A stretch of DNA of 29,797 nt from CBDUQN01 sp965369375 (lineage in GTDB: Bacteria > Krumholzibacteriota > Krumholzibacteriia > Krumholzibacteriales > Krumholzibacteriaceae). The DNA is taken from the NCBI GenBank assembly GCA_965369375.1, contig CBDUQN010000035.1, positions 1 through 29,797 of the forward strand, read 5' to 3'. This document shows, piece by piece, positions 1-8,640 of the stretch (its first letter is position 1; every line of letters begins with the position of its first letter). A program made the position numbers and the translations under genes. Under the pieces are notes generated by a model. The model saw only the letters and a program-made list of their open reading frames with translations. It was not told the origin of the DNA and did not search any database.

Positions 1-72
1 CTTTGTACCCATATGGGCGGATTATACATTTATCTCTCAGGCCTGCATAGCAGTCCTTCGAGATTGTGCCAT

Positions 73-1497
73 TCATCCCCATGCTTGAAAGCATGGGGTT
101 TTCTGGCAAAGATTTATAAAACCGATCGCCAGAACGGCGGCTATGCAGCCCGGTGTCAGTCGAGGGAATACTGATCGAACTCTCGTATCCGGACTGTTTC
201 TGCCTCTCTTGTGCGGTTTTTTATCAGTGTGATTCTTCGTCTCGCTGATTTCTGATTCCTGGTCGCTAATCAGATCTTCTTTCAGCCAATGCAGTTGCTT
301 CGCAAATGCACGTTCAAACGCAATTCCCAGGCGGGAACGCGCGGATACGCCGGACCCGAAGATCGCCGAGTATCCGATCGCAAAATAGGCGGGAATCACG
401 GGAATGGAAAAACGCGGAAGGTGAAATACGGCGCACCCCGCCAGGAAAAGGCCGAGGGAATACATAAGAAACGCCCACTGTCTCCTCGTTGGAGGAACGA
501 ACAGGAGTCTCAGGAATCCGAGCAATGCCAGAAACCCCGTGAAGAATCCCAGCGTATGACGCATATCCAGCCATAAATGCTCGGGAATATTGGTGAGATA
601 GTGTTTGATGAAATAAACAGGATCGTGAAGAAAAAGCGTGCCGAGAGATGAGAAGCCTCCCTCCGGCAACCGGGCGGCATTGGCGCCACTGTAGAATTCC
701 GCTACAACGTTTTCCATATTTCGAGTTGCTAGCATGCTCCCCGTTTCGAAATAGTTCGCGGCAAACCACGGAACGCATGTGACGATGAAAACGGCCAGAT
801 AGACCAGATATACTGAAATGCGGCGCTTCCAGGGCCGATTCCCGGGATTAATTATCAGAAGAACAAGGAACGTGGAAAACGGGAGAAAGATGCCGTTGTA
901 TCTCGTGAGGAAAGCCAGCGCACTGACAAAAGCCCCGCAAACCAGGCGGTACCAGGACAGTTTCTCGGCGAGAACCAGGCTGATTGCAAGGTAGCAGAGG
1001 AGGAAAAAAAGCATATCGGAGGAAGCTTTGTGGGCCTGCAGGAAAAACTCGAGAACAAGTGATACGGATATCATTGTGAAGCATGCAACGAGACGATTAA
1101 AGACCCTCATTAGTAATCGGTAAATAATTATCAAGCTGATGGCCGTGCAGAGAATATTGAGAACAATCGCATTGCGGTACCAGTCACCCCCAAAGAAATG
1201 AATGAAGACAAGTGCAAAGGAGTATATCGGACCCTTGTAGGGATAGTTCGCAACCGAGAAATTTCCCTTCCACGTCTCCTGAGCCGCAACAACGAGGTCA
1301 CCGTAAAAGTCGGTCTCGACACCGATATCTCCGATCGGAAAGAACGACAGATGGATTGCAAGAGCGATGAGTGCATAACATGCCGCATACAACACGGGAA
1401 AAGCGCGATCAAAAGTGAAAGTTGGTTTGAAAAATCTTCCCTCCTTCATTGTGCCCTTTGATTTCTCCGGTTTCTTTTGATTTCTCTTCTTGACCAT
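73..1497 (-). CDS. GT39-like integral membrane glycosyltransferase, 3' end probably altered
   Basis: The protein has 474 residues and about ten hydrophobic segments. The first is near residue 35, followed by an acidic luminal/periplasmic loop (around ETDFYGD, residues 62-68) and a motif-rich loop with YPYKGPIY, as in polyprenyl-phosphate-sugar-dependent GT-C enzymes of the GT39/PMT type. Such enzymes transfer sugar from a lipid carrier to lipids or proteins on the outer face of the inner membrane. A charged stretch of about 50 residues (around residues 395-445) precedes a final membrane segment. Only about 11 residues follow, and these are encoded by a palindromic hairpin, so the native C-terminus seems to have been replaced or cut off. 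The ATG start lies 3 bp after the YrdC-family stop, so it is the last gene of the purD-purE-yrdC operon. The donor and acceptor cannot be told. Confidence 0.72.
   Translation of the reverse strand: MVKKRNQKKPEKSKGTMKEGRFFKPTFTFDRAFPVLYAACYALIALAIHLSFFPIGDIGVETDFYGDLVVAAQETWKGNFSVANYPYKGPIYSFALVFIHFFGGDWYRNAIVLNILCTAISLIIIYRLLMRVFNRLVACFTMISVSLVLEFFLQAHKASSDMLFFLLCYLAISLVLAEKLSWYRLVCGAFVSALAFLTRYNGIFLPFSTFLVLLIINPGNRPWKRRISVYLVYLAVFIVTCVPWFAANYFETGSMLATRNMENVVAEFYSGANAARLPEGGFSSLGTLFLHDPVYFIKHYLTNIPEHLWLDMRHTLGFFTGFLALLGFLRLLFVPPTRRQWAFLMYSLGLFLAGCAVFHLPRFSIPVIPAYFAIGYSAIFGSGVSARSRLGIAFERAFAKQLHWLKEDLISDQESEISETKNHTDKKPHKRGRNSPDTRVRSVFPRLTPGCIAAVLAIGFINLCQKTPCFQAWG
77..98. repeat. Perfect 10-bp-arm hairpin, IS200/IS605-end-like
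   Basis: The arms CCCCATGCTT and AAGCATGGGG are exact inverted repeats separated by GA. On the minus strand the hairpin is preceded by AAAA and followed by ATGAATGGCACAATC. From memory this layout resembles the hairpin near the right end of TnpB-type IS200/IS605 elements. No tnpA or tnpB is visible, so it could be a solitary end, a small non-autonomous element, or the edge of an element outside the window. It encodes the last residues of the upstream glycosyltransferase frame, so it is unlikely to be native to that gene. Confidence 0.6.
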
Positions 1498-1500
1498 TCT

Positions 1501-2118
1501 CTAACTATTTCCTTTTCTCGGCGGCCACGCGTACCGGCCCGCACGGATCAAATCCGGCGGGCTCATCGAAAAATCGACAACCGTGGATGGAAGCGCGCTT
1601 CCCCTACCTCTGCGGGACATATAAGCGGCAAGCCCTGGAAAGGCTCTCTGAATATCCCGAATTCTCGTCGCGGTTTTCCTGCCCGATTTATTGGCGCTCG
1701 TCGAGATAATCGGCTCGCCGACCATCTCGATGATCATTCGGAGTTCGGAGAGATCCGGTACCCGCACGGCAATCGTACGATCGCCGGTGAGCAGGGAACC
1801 GACGCGCTTCGAGGCTGCAAGAATTGCGGTCAGGGGGGCAGGCCACGCCTTTGACAGGATTTCTCTCGCGTCAGCCGGCCATGAGGAAACGAGGGTGTCG
1901 ACCATCGCCAGATCGCAGGCGAGAAGGATGAATCCTTTCCCCCTCTTCTCTTCGCCTTTTATATCGAGGATTTTCTCTACGGACGCAATCCGTGATGCTG
2001 CGCAGTGGAACCCGTACACCGTATCAGTCGGAAGAACCGCGATCCCGCCGGATCTGAGCAGAACCGCGATCTTCTCTGCACTCTTTCGATCGAGGTATCC
2101 CGTTACCGGTTTCTCCAT
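1501..2118 (-). CDS. YrdC/Sua5/YciO-family protein (threonylcarbamoyl-AMP synthase-like)
   Basis: This 205-residue protein has the family's N-terminal PTDTVYG motif (about residues 30-36), a following IKG segment and the late STSANKSG motif. In TsaC/Sua5 these bind ATP, threonine and bicarbonate and make threonylcarbamoyl-AMP for tRNA t6A. The frame is open much further upstream, but the ATG at 2118 is the correct start: it puts PTDTVYG at the usual distance and leaves only a 16-bp overlap with purE. The region after IKG reads EEKRGKGFILL rather than the common RP..KPL. Substrate-contact residues therefore differ, and a YciO-like paralogue without t6A function is possible. No separate Sua5 C-terminal domain is present. 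Confidence 0.85.
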   Translation of the reverse strand: MEKPVTGYLDRKSAEKIAVLLRSGGIAVLPTDTVYGFHCAASRIASVEKILDIKGEEKRGKGFILLACDLAMVDTLVSSWPADAREILSKAWPAPLTAILAASKRVGSLLTGDRTIAVRVPDLSELRMIIEMVGEPIISTSANKSGRKTATRIRDIQRAFPGLAAYMSRRGRGSALPSTVVDFSMSPPDLIRAGRYAWPPRKGNS

Positions 2119-2567
2119 GCCTTTCGCGTCTTCTCGAGCGCTTTGGTGAGTGTTTCGTCGCGAAGCGAGATTATCTCCGCCGCCAGTATCGCCGCGTTTC
2201 TCGCACCCGCCTTTCCCACCGCCACGGTCGCGACGGGGATACCGGGCGGCATCTGTACAATAGACAGCAATGAATCGATTCCCCCGGGAAGCCCGCTCGC
2301 AATCGGCACGCCGATAACCGGCCGCGTCGTCAGCGACGCGACGAAACCCGGCAATGCGGCGGACATGCCCGCCCCCGCAATGAAAACGTCGACTCCCCGT
2401 TCGATAGCTTCCGCCACATAACGCCTGGTGCCTTCGGGATTCCGATGCGCCGATGAGACTTTCAGCTCGCATTTCAATCCGAGCTTCTCGAGTTCCCCAA
2501 CACACGCCTCCATGACATCACGATCGGATTCGCTTCCCATTATCACAGCAACATGCAGTTCACTCAT
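2103..2567 (-). CDS. purE: N5-carboxyaminoimidazole ribonucleotide mutase
   Basis: This 154-residue protein has the full length of a class I PurE. The phosphate-binding GSESDRDV motif is near residues 11-18, the SSAHRNP motif with the catalytic histidine near residue 41, and the GAGMSAALPG glycine-rich loop near residues 65-74. The enzyme converts N5-CAIR to CAIR in purine synthesis. The ATG is preceded by AAAGGAG at about nine bases. It follows purD by 69 bp and its 3' end overlaps the next gene, consistent with one transcript. No purK, which would make N5-CAIR, lies in the window. Confidence 0.96.
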   Translation of the reverse strand: MSELHVAVIMGSESDRDVMEACVGELEKLGLKCELKVSSAHRNPEGTRRYVAEAIERGVDVFIAGAGMSAALPGFVASLTTRPVIGVPIASGLPGGIDSLLSIVQMPPGIPVATVAVGKAGARNAAILAAEIISLRDETLTKALEKTRKAWRNR

Positions 2568-2636
2568 TGATTGGAACTCCTTTCAACGCAACGATAATCA
2601 ATTCCGAGGCCGGCGGCGCTCCGGACGAGGATCGCA

Positions 2637-3911
2637 TTACGAAGTGCCCTGCAGGCTCCTCCTGCCGATATCACGCCGGTAAAAGCTGCCGGTGAACGAA
2701 ATCCGTTCGACTCCACGGTAAGCCTTCTCCAGCGCCTCCTGTAGCGTTGGCGCAACCGCGGTAATCCCTAGAACTCTCCCCCCGGAAGTCTGAATCTTCC
2801 CATCGCCCAAGACCGTCCCGGCATGGAAGACGATGCATCCATTCTCGCGCGCCTCATCGAGCCCCGTTATCGAATACCCTTTCTTGTATGAACCGGGGTA
2901 CCCTCCGGATGCAACAACGACACACACGGCGGAATCCGTGCTGTTCGAGAACTGCACATCAGCCAGGTTGCCCTCCGTCGCTTCGAACATCACATCGAGG
3001 AGATCTCCCTCGAGAAGGGGAAGTATCACCTGCGTCTCCGGATCGCCGAACCTGCAGTTGTATTCGAGCACCTTCGGGCCCTCTTCGGTAATTATGAGAC
3101 CGAAATAGAGAACACCGACACCCGCTATCCCGTCCCGTTCCATTCCCGAGAAGGTCGGCTCGATGATAGTGTGCCGGATCCGTTCCATCATTTCCGGCCC
3201 CGCTTTCGGTACGGGAGCATACGCTCCCATCCCTCCCGTATTCGGTCCCTCGTCGTCCTCATACGCTCGCTTATGATCCTGAGACGGCACGAACAACCGG
3301 TACGTATTCCCGTCGAAGATGGAAAGAATGGAGATCTCATCACCGCTCAAATACTCCTCCATGACGATGCGATCGCCCGCAGAACCGAAAGCATGATCCT
3401 CCATTATCGTTCTGACCGCCTTGGCTGCATCTTCCTTCGATTGCGCTATCAGAACGCCCTTGCCGGCCGCGAGTCCGTCCGCCTTTATAACGAAGGGAGG
3501 AGTGCCCGAATCGATGGCTGCAAGCGCTTTATCAGGATCGTGAAAAACGGAAAAATGCCCTGTCGGAATGGCATGGCGCTCCATAAACTCCTTTGCCCGG
3601 ACCTTGCTGCCCTCCAGCTGGGCGCCCTTTGAATCGAATCCGAAAATTCTCAAATCTCTCGATTTGAAAAGATCCGTTATTCCTGCGACGAGCGGCGCCT
3701 CCGGTCCGACAACGGTCAGATCGATCCCCTTCTCGATGGCCAGATCGAGAAGCTTCCCGGTATCTTCGGCGCTCACGGGGACACATTCCGCGAGCTCGGC
3801 TATCCCGGCGTTGCCCGGCGCTGCGTATATCTTCTCAACGCGCGGAGATTTGGAAATCTTCCAGACGAGCGTATGCTCTCTTCCTCCCCCGCCAATTACG
3901 AGAACCTTCAT
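2637..3911 (-). CDS. purD: Phosphoribosylamine-glycine ligase (GAR synthetase)
   Basis: This 424-residue ATP-grasp enzyme joins phosphoribosylamine and glycine in the second step of purine synthesis. It opens with the GGGGREH nucleotide-fold motif. It contains the ATP-grasp lysine loop (KADGLAAGKGV), the purD signature around the GPNTGGMGAY segment and the metal-binding FGDPETQ near residue 288. Length and order match the family. The ATG is preceded by AGGAGGAG at about ten bases. The only good promoter upstream (4415-4443) lies beyond a pseudogene, so the mRNA may carry a leader of roughly 500 nt. It is the first gene of a purD-purE-yrdC-GT39 operon. Confidence 0.97.
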   Translation of the reverse strand: MKVLVIGGGGREHTLVWKISKSPRVEKIYAAPGNAGIAELAECVPVSAEDTGKLLDLAIEKGIDLTVVGPEAPLVAGITDLFKSRDLRIFGFDSKGAQLEGSKVRAKEFMERHAIPTGHFSVFHDPDKALAAIDSGTPPFVIKADGLAAGKGVLIAQSKEDAAKAVRTIMEDHAFGSAGDRIVMEEYLSGDEISILSIFDGNTYRLFVPSQDHKRAYEDDEGPNTGGMGAYAPVPKAGPEMMERIRHTIIEPTFSGMERDGIAGVGVLYFGLIITEEGPKVLEYNCRFGDPETQVILPLLEGDLLDVMFEATEGNLADVQFSNSTDSAVCVVVASGGYPGSYKKGYSITGLDEARENGCIVFHAGTVLGDGKIQTSGGRVLGITAVAPTLQEALEKAYRGVERISFTGSFYRRDIGRRSLQGTS

Positions 3912-3938
3912 AATGCTGACTCTCCTCCTAACCCTGAA

Positions 3939-4362
3939 TCAAAGCTCGAACTTCTCGATGTCACAAAGAGAATCGGATATCGGCTTCCCTCGGCGATACG
4001 TTGCCCGTGCGTGATGAAAATTAGAGTACTGAGCCGCATACATGTGCGTTCTCATCAATGTCGGAATCTCGACCTTCTTCGGGCACGAATCCATGCATGC
4101 CTCGCACTGCCGGCAGAATCCCATGCCGACCGTGACCTCGTTGTCCGAGAGAAGCTTCTTCTCCTCATCGCTGTATTCGAGATCATGAGCGACCGAGAAA
4201 TTCTATTGCTGCGACGAGTTTCTTGTCGTCGGCCAACGTGAAATTGATCGCCGTCAAGACGACATCCCATACACCTGTTTCCACGGCTTCATTGATGATC
4301 TCCGCCATCTTCGTATGGGTCGAGACACCGATTTTCGCTGCGCTCCACGTCAACCTCCCTTG
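3939..4362 (-). pseudogene. Remnant of ferredoxin-type aldo/keto reductase
   Basis: Two pieces of one family lie in different frames. The upstream piece (about 4336-4205) reads KIGVSTHTKMAEIINEA followed by DVVLTAINFTLADD, the barrel segment of 4Fe-4S-containing aldo/keto reductases. It ends at a TGA at 4173-4175. The second piece (about 4190-3939, another frame) reads FSVAHDLEYSDEEKKLL, then GFCRQCEACMDSCPKKV and IPTLMRTHMYAAQY, the C-terminal ferredoxin segment with CxxCxxxxxCP. About 70-80 residues normally found between the pieces are missing at the junction. The N-terminal half is gone behind an in-frame TAG at 4363-4365, and the usual second cysteine cluster is absent. The gene is dead unless these are assembly errors. 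It fills most of the gap between the RND gene and purD. Confidence 0.85.
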
Positions 4363-4414
4363 CTACACGTGCGCCCCGTCCCCTCCATTGAAACACGTTT
4401 GGGCGTGTAATAGC

Positions 4415-4443
4415 ATTAAAAATCATAACTCTAACGATGTCAA
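4415..4443 (-). promoter_or_regulatory. Strong sigma70-type promoter upstream of the reductase remnant and purD
   Basis: On the minus strand a perfect TTGACA (4443-4438) and TTTAAT (4420-4415, 5 of 6) are separated by exactly 17 bp. It probably served the now broken reductase gene and is the best visible promoter for the purD operon. If so, the transcript starts near 4408 and has about 500 nt of leader. It sits just beyond the inverted repeat that closes the efflux operon. Confidence 0.7.
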
Positions 4444-4454
4444 TAGCTTGATTG

Positions 4455-4495
4455 ACTCAGTGAAGGCCGTCTAACCTTTTGAGCCTTCACTGAGT
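4455..4495 (-). terminator. 13-bp perfect inverted repeat spanning the RND stop codon
   Basis: ACTCAGTGAAGGC (4455-4467) and GCCTTCACTGAGT (4483-4495) are exact inverted repeats with a 15-nt loop that contains the RND stop codon. It sits where a terminator for the efflux operon is expected, just before the next promoter. No U-rich tract follows on the minus strand, so it may protect the 3' end of the mRNA or act as a protein-binding palindrome rather than be a classic intrinsic terminator. Confidence 0.5.
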
Positions 4496-7400
4496 TTGTA
4501 GAGAATAGGGACGACAATGAGTGTGAGAAAGGTTGACACGATCAGCCCCCCGATAATCGTCCATCCCATCGGGGCCCAGAGCGTTCCGCCGCCGATCGTG
4601 AGCGGAAGCAGCCCGCAGACGGTGGTCGCCGTGGTGAGTATGATGGGCGTGAAACGGGCTTCCCCGGCTTCCTTCAGAGCGCTCAACAGATCTTCACCGC
4701 TGCTGCGGAGCTTGTTCGTGTAGTCGACGAGAATGATCGAATTGTTGACAACGATCCCTACGAGACTCGTTAGGCCGACAAATGCGGTGAACGAAAAGGA
4801 GTGGCCCGTTATGAGGAGCGCGATGATCGAGCCCACGATGGCAAGCGGGATCGCCGAGAAGACGATCAGAGGTTGCCGGTATGAGCGAAACTGGAGGACG
4901 AGAACGCCGAAGATCGCAATGAGCGCAGTAACGACCGCCCGCATCAAACCCTGGAAGGACTCCTCGCGGCTCTCGAGCTCACCGCCGTATGTGTACCGGC
5001 AATCACTCGGCAGGGTACATTCCTCGAGCTTGGCGATCACCTCTTTTGTCACACGGTCCACCGAGTAGCCGCTCAGGACATCCGCCGTGAGCGTCACGCT
5101 GCGCTCGAGAGCGTAATGGTTGATCTCGTTCGGCGTGGCCTTGAATTCTATCGTCGCCAGCTGCTTGAGGAGGATCTGTTCGCCCGTAACGGAAGCTACC
5201 CTGATGCGATCGAAATCATCGAATTCCGGCTTCTCACCAATGGGCAGGCGCACAACGATATTATACTCTTCGCCCTCGGAATCCCGGTACTTCGAAACGG
5301 TAAGCCCGGCGATTCCCGCGCGGACTACACGATCGATTTCTACGAGCGGCACGCCGAGCATCGCCGCTTTCACCCTGTTGATGTTTACATGCAGATCTGT
5401 TTTCGATGTTCGCAGCGGATTCTTGACATTGACCGTGCCTTCGGTCGATTCGATGATCTCCTCTACGATGCGGGCGTTATGCCGCAAAGCGCCGAGGTTG
5501 TTGCCGAGCATTCGAATTGCTATCGGGGCTTCCACCGGGGGACCCTGCTCGAATTCCTTCACCTCTATCTCGGCCCCCGGGTAGCCGGAGAACTCGTTTC
5601 GGAGATCCCGGACAAGCGTCATTATTGATTTGGAGTCTATATCGTGCAGTGTAACAAAGATCTGTGCATGCGTGCTGCGTTCGCTCTTTGGAAATACGTT
5701 GTAGTAGATCTTCGGGTTACCGTGTCCGACATTCGCCGCGTAATACCGAACCCCGTCGGTATGCTCGAGAACGGATTCTACATACCGAGCCACCTCGTCC
5801 GTGCGATCGAGACTGGTGCCTTTCGGCGTATCGATATTGACCATAAGCTGTTTTTTCCCCGACTTGGGAAAGAGGCTGAAACCGACAACGGGAAACAGCG
5901 CGAGGCTCGCAACGAATATCACGAGTGACGTGACGAGCACCCGTTTTGGCCGCTCGAGCGAAAAGGCAAGCATCCTCCGGTATCTATTCTCGATAAACCG
6001 CTGTATCAGCTTGCCCAGCAACCCGGCCCGTTTCTCGGGAGATACCTTCAAGAACCGTGACGATAGATACGGAGTCAGTGTCAGCGAAATAAGCAGCGAT
6101 GCGGTTAGCGCGAATATTACCGTCAGCGGCATACTCCTTATGAAATTCCCTGTCATCGTTTGAAGCATGGTGAGCGGCGTGAATGCGAGAAGTGTCGTCA
6201 CGGTGGCGCTGACGATCGCCCACCCGACCTGCTCGGTGCCCCGAACGGCGGCTTCCGGGCCGGAGTGTCCCGCCCTCAGGAATCGGGAAACGTTCTCCAC
6301 CACAACGATCGCGTTATCGACGAGGAGACCGAGAGATATTACGAGACCGACGATCGTCATCTGCTGCATCCCGAAACCGCCGAGATCGACCGCGCCGATG
6401 GCGATGAGTATAGAAAAGGGTATGGCCAGCATGACGATCGATGAAGCCCTGAATCCGAGCGCGAGCAGTACAACAAGGCCGACAAGAATCATGCCCTGGA
6501 GAAAATTGAGAAAAAATCCGTAAATATGCGATGAGACACTCTTCCCCTGATCGAATACGAGTTCCATTTCGATTCCCGGGGAGAGCTCTTCCGCGAAAGC
6601 ATCCAGACGCGGCCGTATCTGATCCATGATGCGAAATATGTTCGTCTCTTCCTTCTGCTCCACTGTGACGTATACGGCCTTCTCTCCGTTGAATCTCGCT
6701 CTGTAGTGCTCGTCCTCATAATCGAATTCGACTACGGCGACATCTTCGAGATGAACAACGTGTCCACCGTATCCATGAACGATGGTGCGCCGGATGTCCT
6801 CGATAGATTCATAATCGCCGCTCGTCTGGATGGTGAATTGTTTCGCTCCGATATCGATGCTGCCTCCGGGGATATTCGCGCTACTGCTCTGGATCGCGCC
6901 GATCACCTGACGCATCGGAATCCTCATCTCCGCCAGTTTTTCCATATCGATGGAGATGCGCACTTCCTGACTCGGATACGCCCATGTTTCGACGGTCCGT
7001 ACGCCGGGAACGGTTTCCAGAGACTTTTTCAGCCGCTCCGCTTCATCTTCGAGATTCGCGTAACTCGCTTTCTCGCTCACCAGCGCCACCTGCAGGATAT
7101 TCACATCGGAGACCGACCATTTGCTCAGATCCATACTGAAGATGTCGTCGGGTAGATCGCCCTGGATGCTCGTTACCTGCTGCACGACCTCCGAATACTT
7201 GTCATCGGGATCGGTTCCGAAAATGAATTCAACGCTGACAATGGCGATACCATCCTCGATATGGGAGGTGATGACCTCGATATCTTCCAGCTCATTGACG
7301 ACTTCCTCGATCGGATCGACAACGAGCTGTTCGAGATCTATCGGGCTCGCCCCGGGGTATATGACGATGACATTCGAACCCGGCACGGAGACCTGCGGAT

Positions 7401-7509
7401 CCTCCGAGCGCGGCATCGTCATAAAAGAAGCAATGCCGGAGACAACGAGCAGCAGAACGATCACAACGGTGAACTGATGATGCTCGATTGCAAATCGGGG
7501 AAGCCTCAT
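4471..7509 (-). CDS. RND-family efflux transporter, inner-membrane pump
   Basis: This 1012-residue protein has the duplicated RND plan: a membrane segment near residues 15-33, a large periplasmic loop, six grouped membrane segments (about 330-530), and a second copy ending with segments at about 850-1005. The TM4 motif GLLVDNAIVVVEN (about residues 394-406) places it in the AcrB/SwrC-like multidrug or lipophile exporter class. The second acid of the usual DD pair is N, and the TM10 position that often carries lysine reads GIVVNNSIILVDY. Proton relay must therefore rely on fewer charged residues, as in some related subfamilies. The ATG at 7509 was chosen over GTG at 7518 because GGAG lies eight bases before it. 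It is the last gene of tetR-tolC-MFP-RND; the substrate is unknown. Confidence 0.95.
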   Translation of the reverse strand: MRLPRFAIEHHQFTVVIVLLLVVSGIASFMTMPRSEDPQVSVPGSNVIVIYPGASPIDLEQLVVDPIEEVVNELEDIEVITSHIEDGIAIVSVEFIFGTDPDDKYSEVVQQVTSIQGDLPDDIFSMDLSKWSVSDVNILQVALVSEKASYANLEDEAERLKKSLETVPGVRTVETWAYPSQEVRISIDMEKLAEMRIPMRQVIGAIQSSSANIPGGSIDIGAKQFTIQTSGDYESIEDIRRTIVHGYGGHVVHLEDVAVVEFDYEDEHYRARFNGEKAVYVTVEQKEETNIFRIMDQIRPRLDAFAEELSPGIEMELVFDQGKSVSSHIYGFFLNFLQGMILVGLVVLLALGFRASSIVMLAIPFSILIAIGAVDLGGFGMQQMTIVGLVISLGLLVDNAIVVVENVSRFLRAGHSGPEAAVRGTEQVGWAIVSATVTTLLAFTPLTMLQTMTGNFIRSMPLTVIFALTASLLISLTLTPYLSSRFLKVSPEKRAGLLGKLIQRFIENRYRRMLAFSLERPKRVLVTSLVIFVASLALFPVVGFSLFPKSGKKQLMVNIDTPKGTSLDRTDEVARYVESVLEHTDGVRYYAANVGHGNPKIYYNVFPKSERSTHAQIFVTLHDIDSKSIMTLVRDLRNEFSGYPGAEIEVKEFEQGPPVEAPIAIRMLGNNLGALRHNARIVEEIIESTEGTVNVKNPLRTSKTDLHVNINRVKAAMLGVPLVEIDRVVRAGIAGLTVSKYRDSEGEEYNIVVRLPIGEKPEFDDFDRIRVASVTGEQILLKQLATIEFKATPNEINHYALERSVTLTADVLSGYSVDRVTKEVIAKLEECTLPSDCRYTYGGELESREESFQGLMRAVVTALIAIFGVLVLQFRSYRQPLIVFSAIPLAIVGSIIALLITGHSFSFTAFVGLTSLVGIVVNNSIILVDYTNKLRSSGEDLLSALKEAGEARFTPIILTTATTVCGLLPLTIGGGTLWAPMGWTIIGGLIVSTFLTLIVVPILYKLSEGSKG

Positions 7510-7574
7510 TTTACACACTCCGCAATATCAAGCAAATTATCAAGTAATCGCCATAGCTCCATGAATATAAATAA

Positions 7575-8624
7575 TTATCTACCGGCGGCCACGCGTACAA
7601 TCATGCCCTCGCTGAGGTATGGCGCCCCCTCGGTTACCACGGCGCCGATGCCCGCGAGATCGCCCGTAACGCCAATCTTGCCGCTGAGGAAGACGCCTAT
7701 CTTGACTGGAATCCTTCGCACCGTCTTGGTACCAGGATCGAATGCGAAAACAAAGCCGTCGTCCCCGTCCGCCTCTACAATGGCTTCGACCGGGACGATA
7801 TAGAAGGTATTCCGTTTCGAAGGTATGATTTTGATTTTTGCGACAAATCCCGATATGAATCGAAGACCGCACGGATCAACGGCAAGCTCGATTCCATACG
7901 CCCCACTTCTCGGATCGGCGCTTCCGGCGATCTCCGTTACGGAACCGGCGAATCGCATACCCGGATAGGCGTCGAAATGAATTATCGCGGAATCACCGCG
8001 GCTGATCTGCACGACCTCGCGATCGGAAACGCCCGCCTGCACCACCCACCCTTCGCTGACCGCTCCGAAAAGCAGTACCGGCATCCCCGCCGAAACGAGC
8101 TCACGCGGTTCTGCAAATCGCCTCAGGATGGTCCCCCACGACGGGGCCCGGATAGTCGCATGCGCGAGATTGAACTCGGCGACCTCGAGATTGGAGAGCG
8201 CAACATCGAGACCCGTCTTCGCATCCTGCATCTGTTCGAGCGTTACCACGGTGTCGGCGTATAGCCTCTCGACCCTGGCCAGGTCCCGCACCGCTTTCTC
8301 GTGCGCGCTCCTCGCCTGCGCCGCGCGCGCCGCTATTTCCGACTGATCGAGTCGCGCGAGCGCATGTCCCGCTTTCACGCTTTCGCCCTCATCGACGAAG
8401 ATGCTCTCAATGATCCCCCCGACCTTGAAGGAAAGTTTCATCTCCGATCCTGCGCTGAGCATGCCGCTCGTATTTATCGGTAAAGCAATCTCTCTCCGTT
8501 CAACCTCTACGAGACCGACGATAACGGTCGAATCGGTCTTCTCGTACTTGCCCTTTGAACCGCATCCCGCAATCAGCAGCGCGGAAGTCCAGAGCACACA
8601 TGAACGGAGCACCGTTCGTATCAT
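7575..8624 (-). CDS. RND periplasmic membrane-fusion lipoprotein (HlyD/AcrA type)
   Basis: This 349-residue adaptor links the inner-membrane pump to the outer-membrane channel. The signal peptide ends in LLIAGC, a lipobox that should place a lipidated cysteine at about residue 20. Then come the split lipoyl half-motif (GGIIESIFVDEGESVKAGHALARLD), a helical hairpin with heptad character (about residues 90-150), the second lipoyl half (ATIRAPSWGTILRRFAEPRELVSAG), and beta-barrel and membrane-proximal domains. The frame extends 12 codons upstream, but the ATG at 8624 has AGGAGGAA six bases before it and gives a clean signal peptide. It lies 16 bp after the channel gene and 65 bp before the pump. 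Confidence 0.95.
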   Translation of the reverse strand: MIRTVLRSCVLWTSALLIAGCGSKGKYEKTDSTVIVGLVEVERREIALPINTSGMLSAGSEMKLSFKVGGIIESIFVDEGESVKAGHALARLDQSEIAARAAQARSAHEKAVRDLARVERLYADTVVTLEQMQDAKTGLDVALSNLEVAEFNLAHATIRAPSWGTILRRFAEPRELVSAGMPVLLFGAVSEGWVVQAGVSDREVVQISRGDSAIIHFDAYPGMRFAGSVTEIAGSADPRSGAYGIELAVDPCGLRFISGFVAKIKIIPSKRNTFYIVPVEAIVEADGDDGFVFAFDPGTKTVRRIPVKIGVFLSGKIGVTGDLAGIGAVVTEGAPYLSEGMIVRVAAGR

Positions 8625-8640
8625 AATCAGTTCCTCCTCA

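Noticed and set aside
1..76. Minus-strand frame of 25 codons (MNGTISKDCYAGLRDKC...) open to the window edge and overlapping the glycosyltransferase stop as ATGA
   Set aside because: It is too short and comes directly after the mobile-element-like hairpin. It has no ribosome-binding site other than the hairpin sequence, so it cannot be supported without the flanking sequence.
2119..2505. N-terminal extension of the YrdC-family frame to 2505
   Set aside because: It is opposite in frame to purE coding sequence, is rich in Arg/Gly and lacks family similarity. The ATG at 2118 gives the normal family N-terminus.
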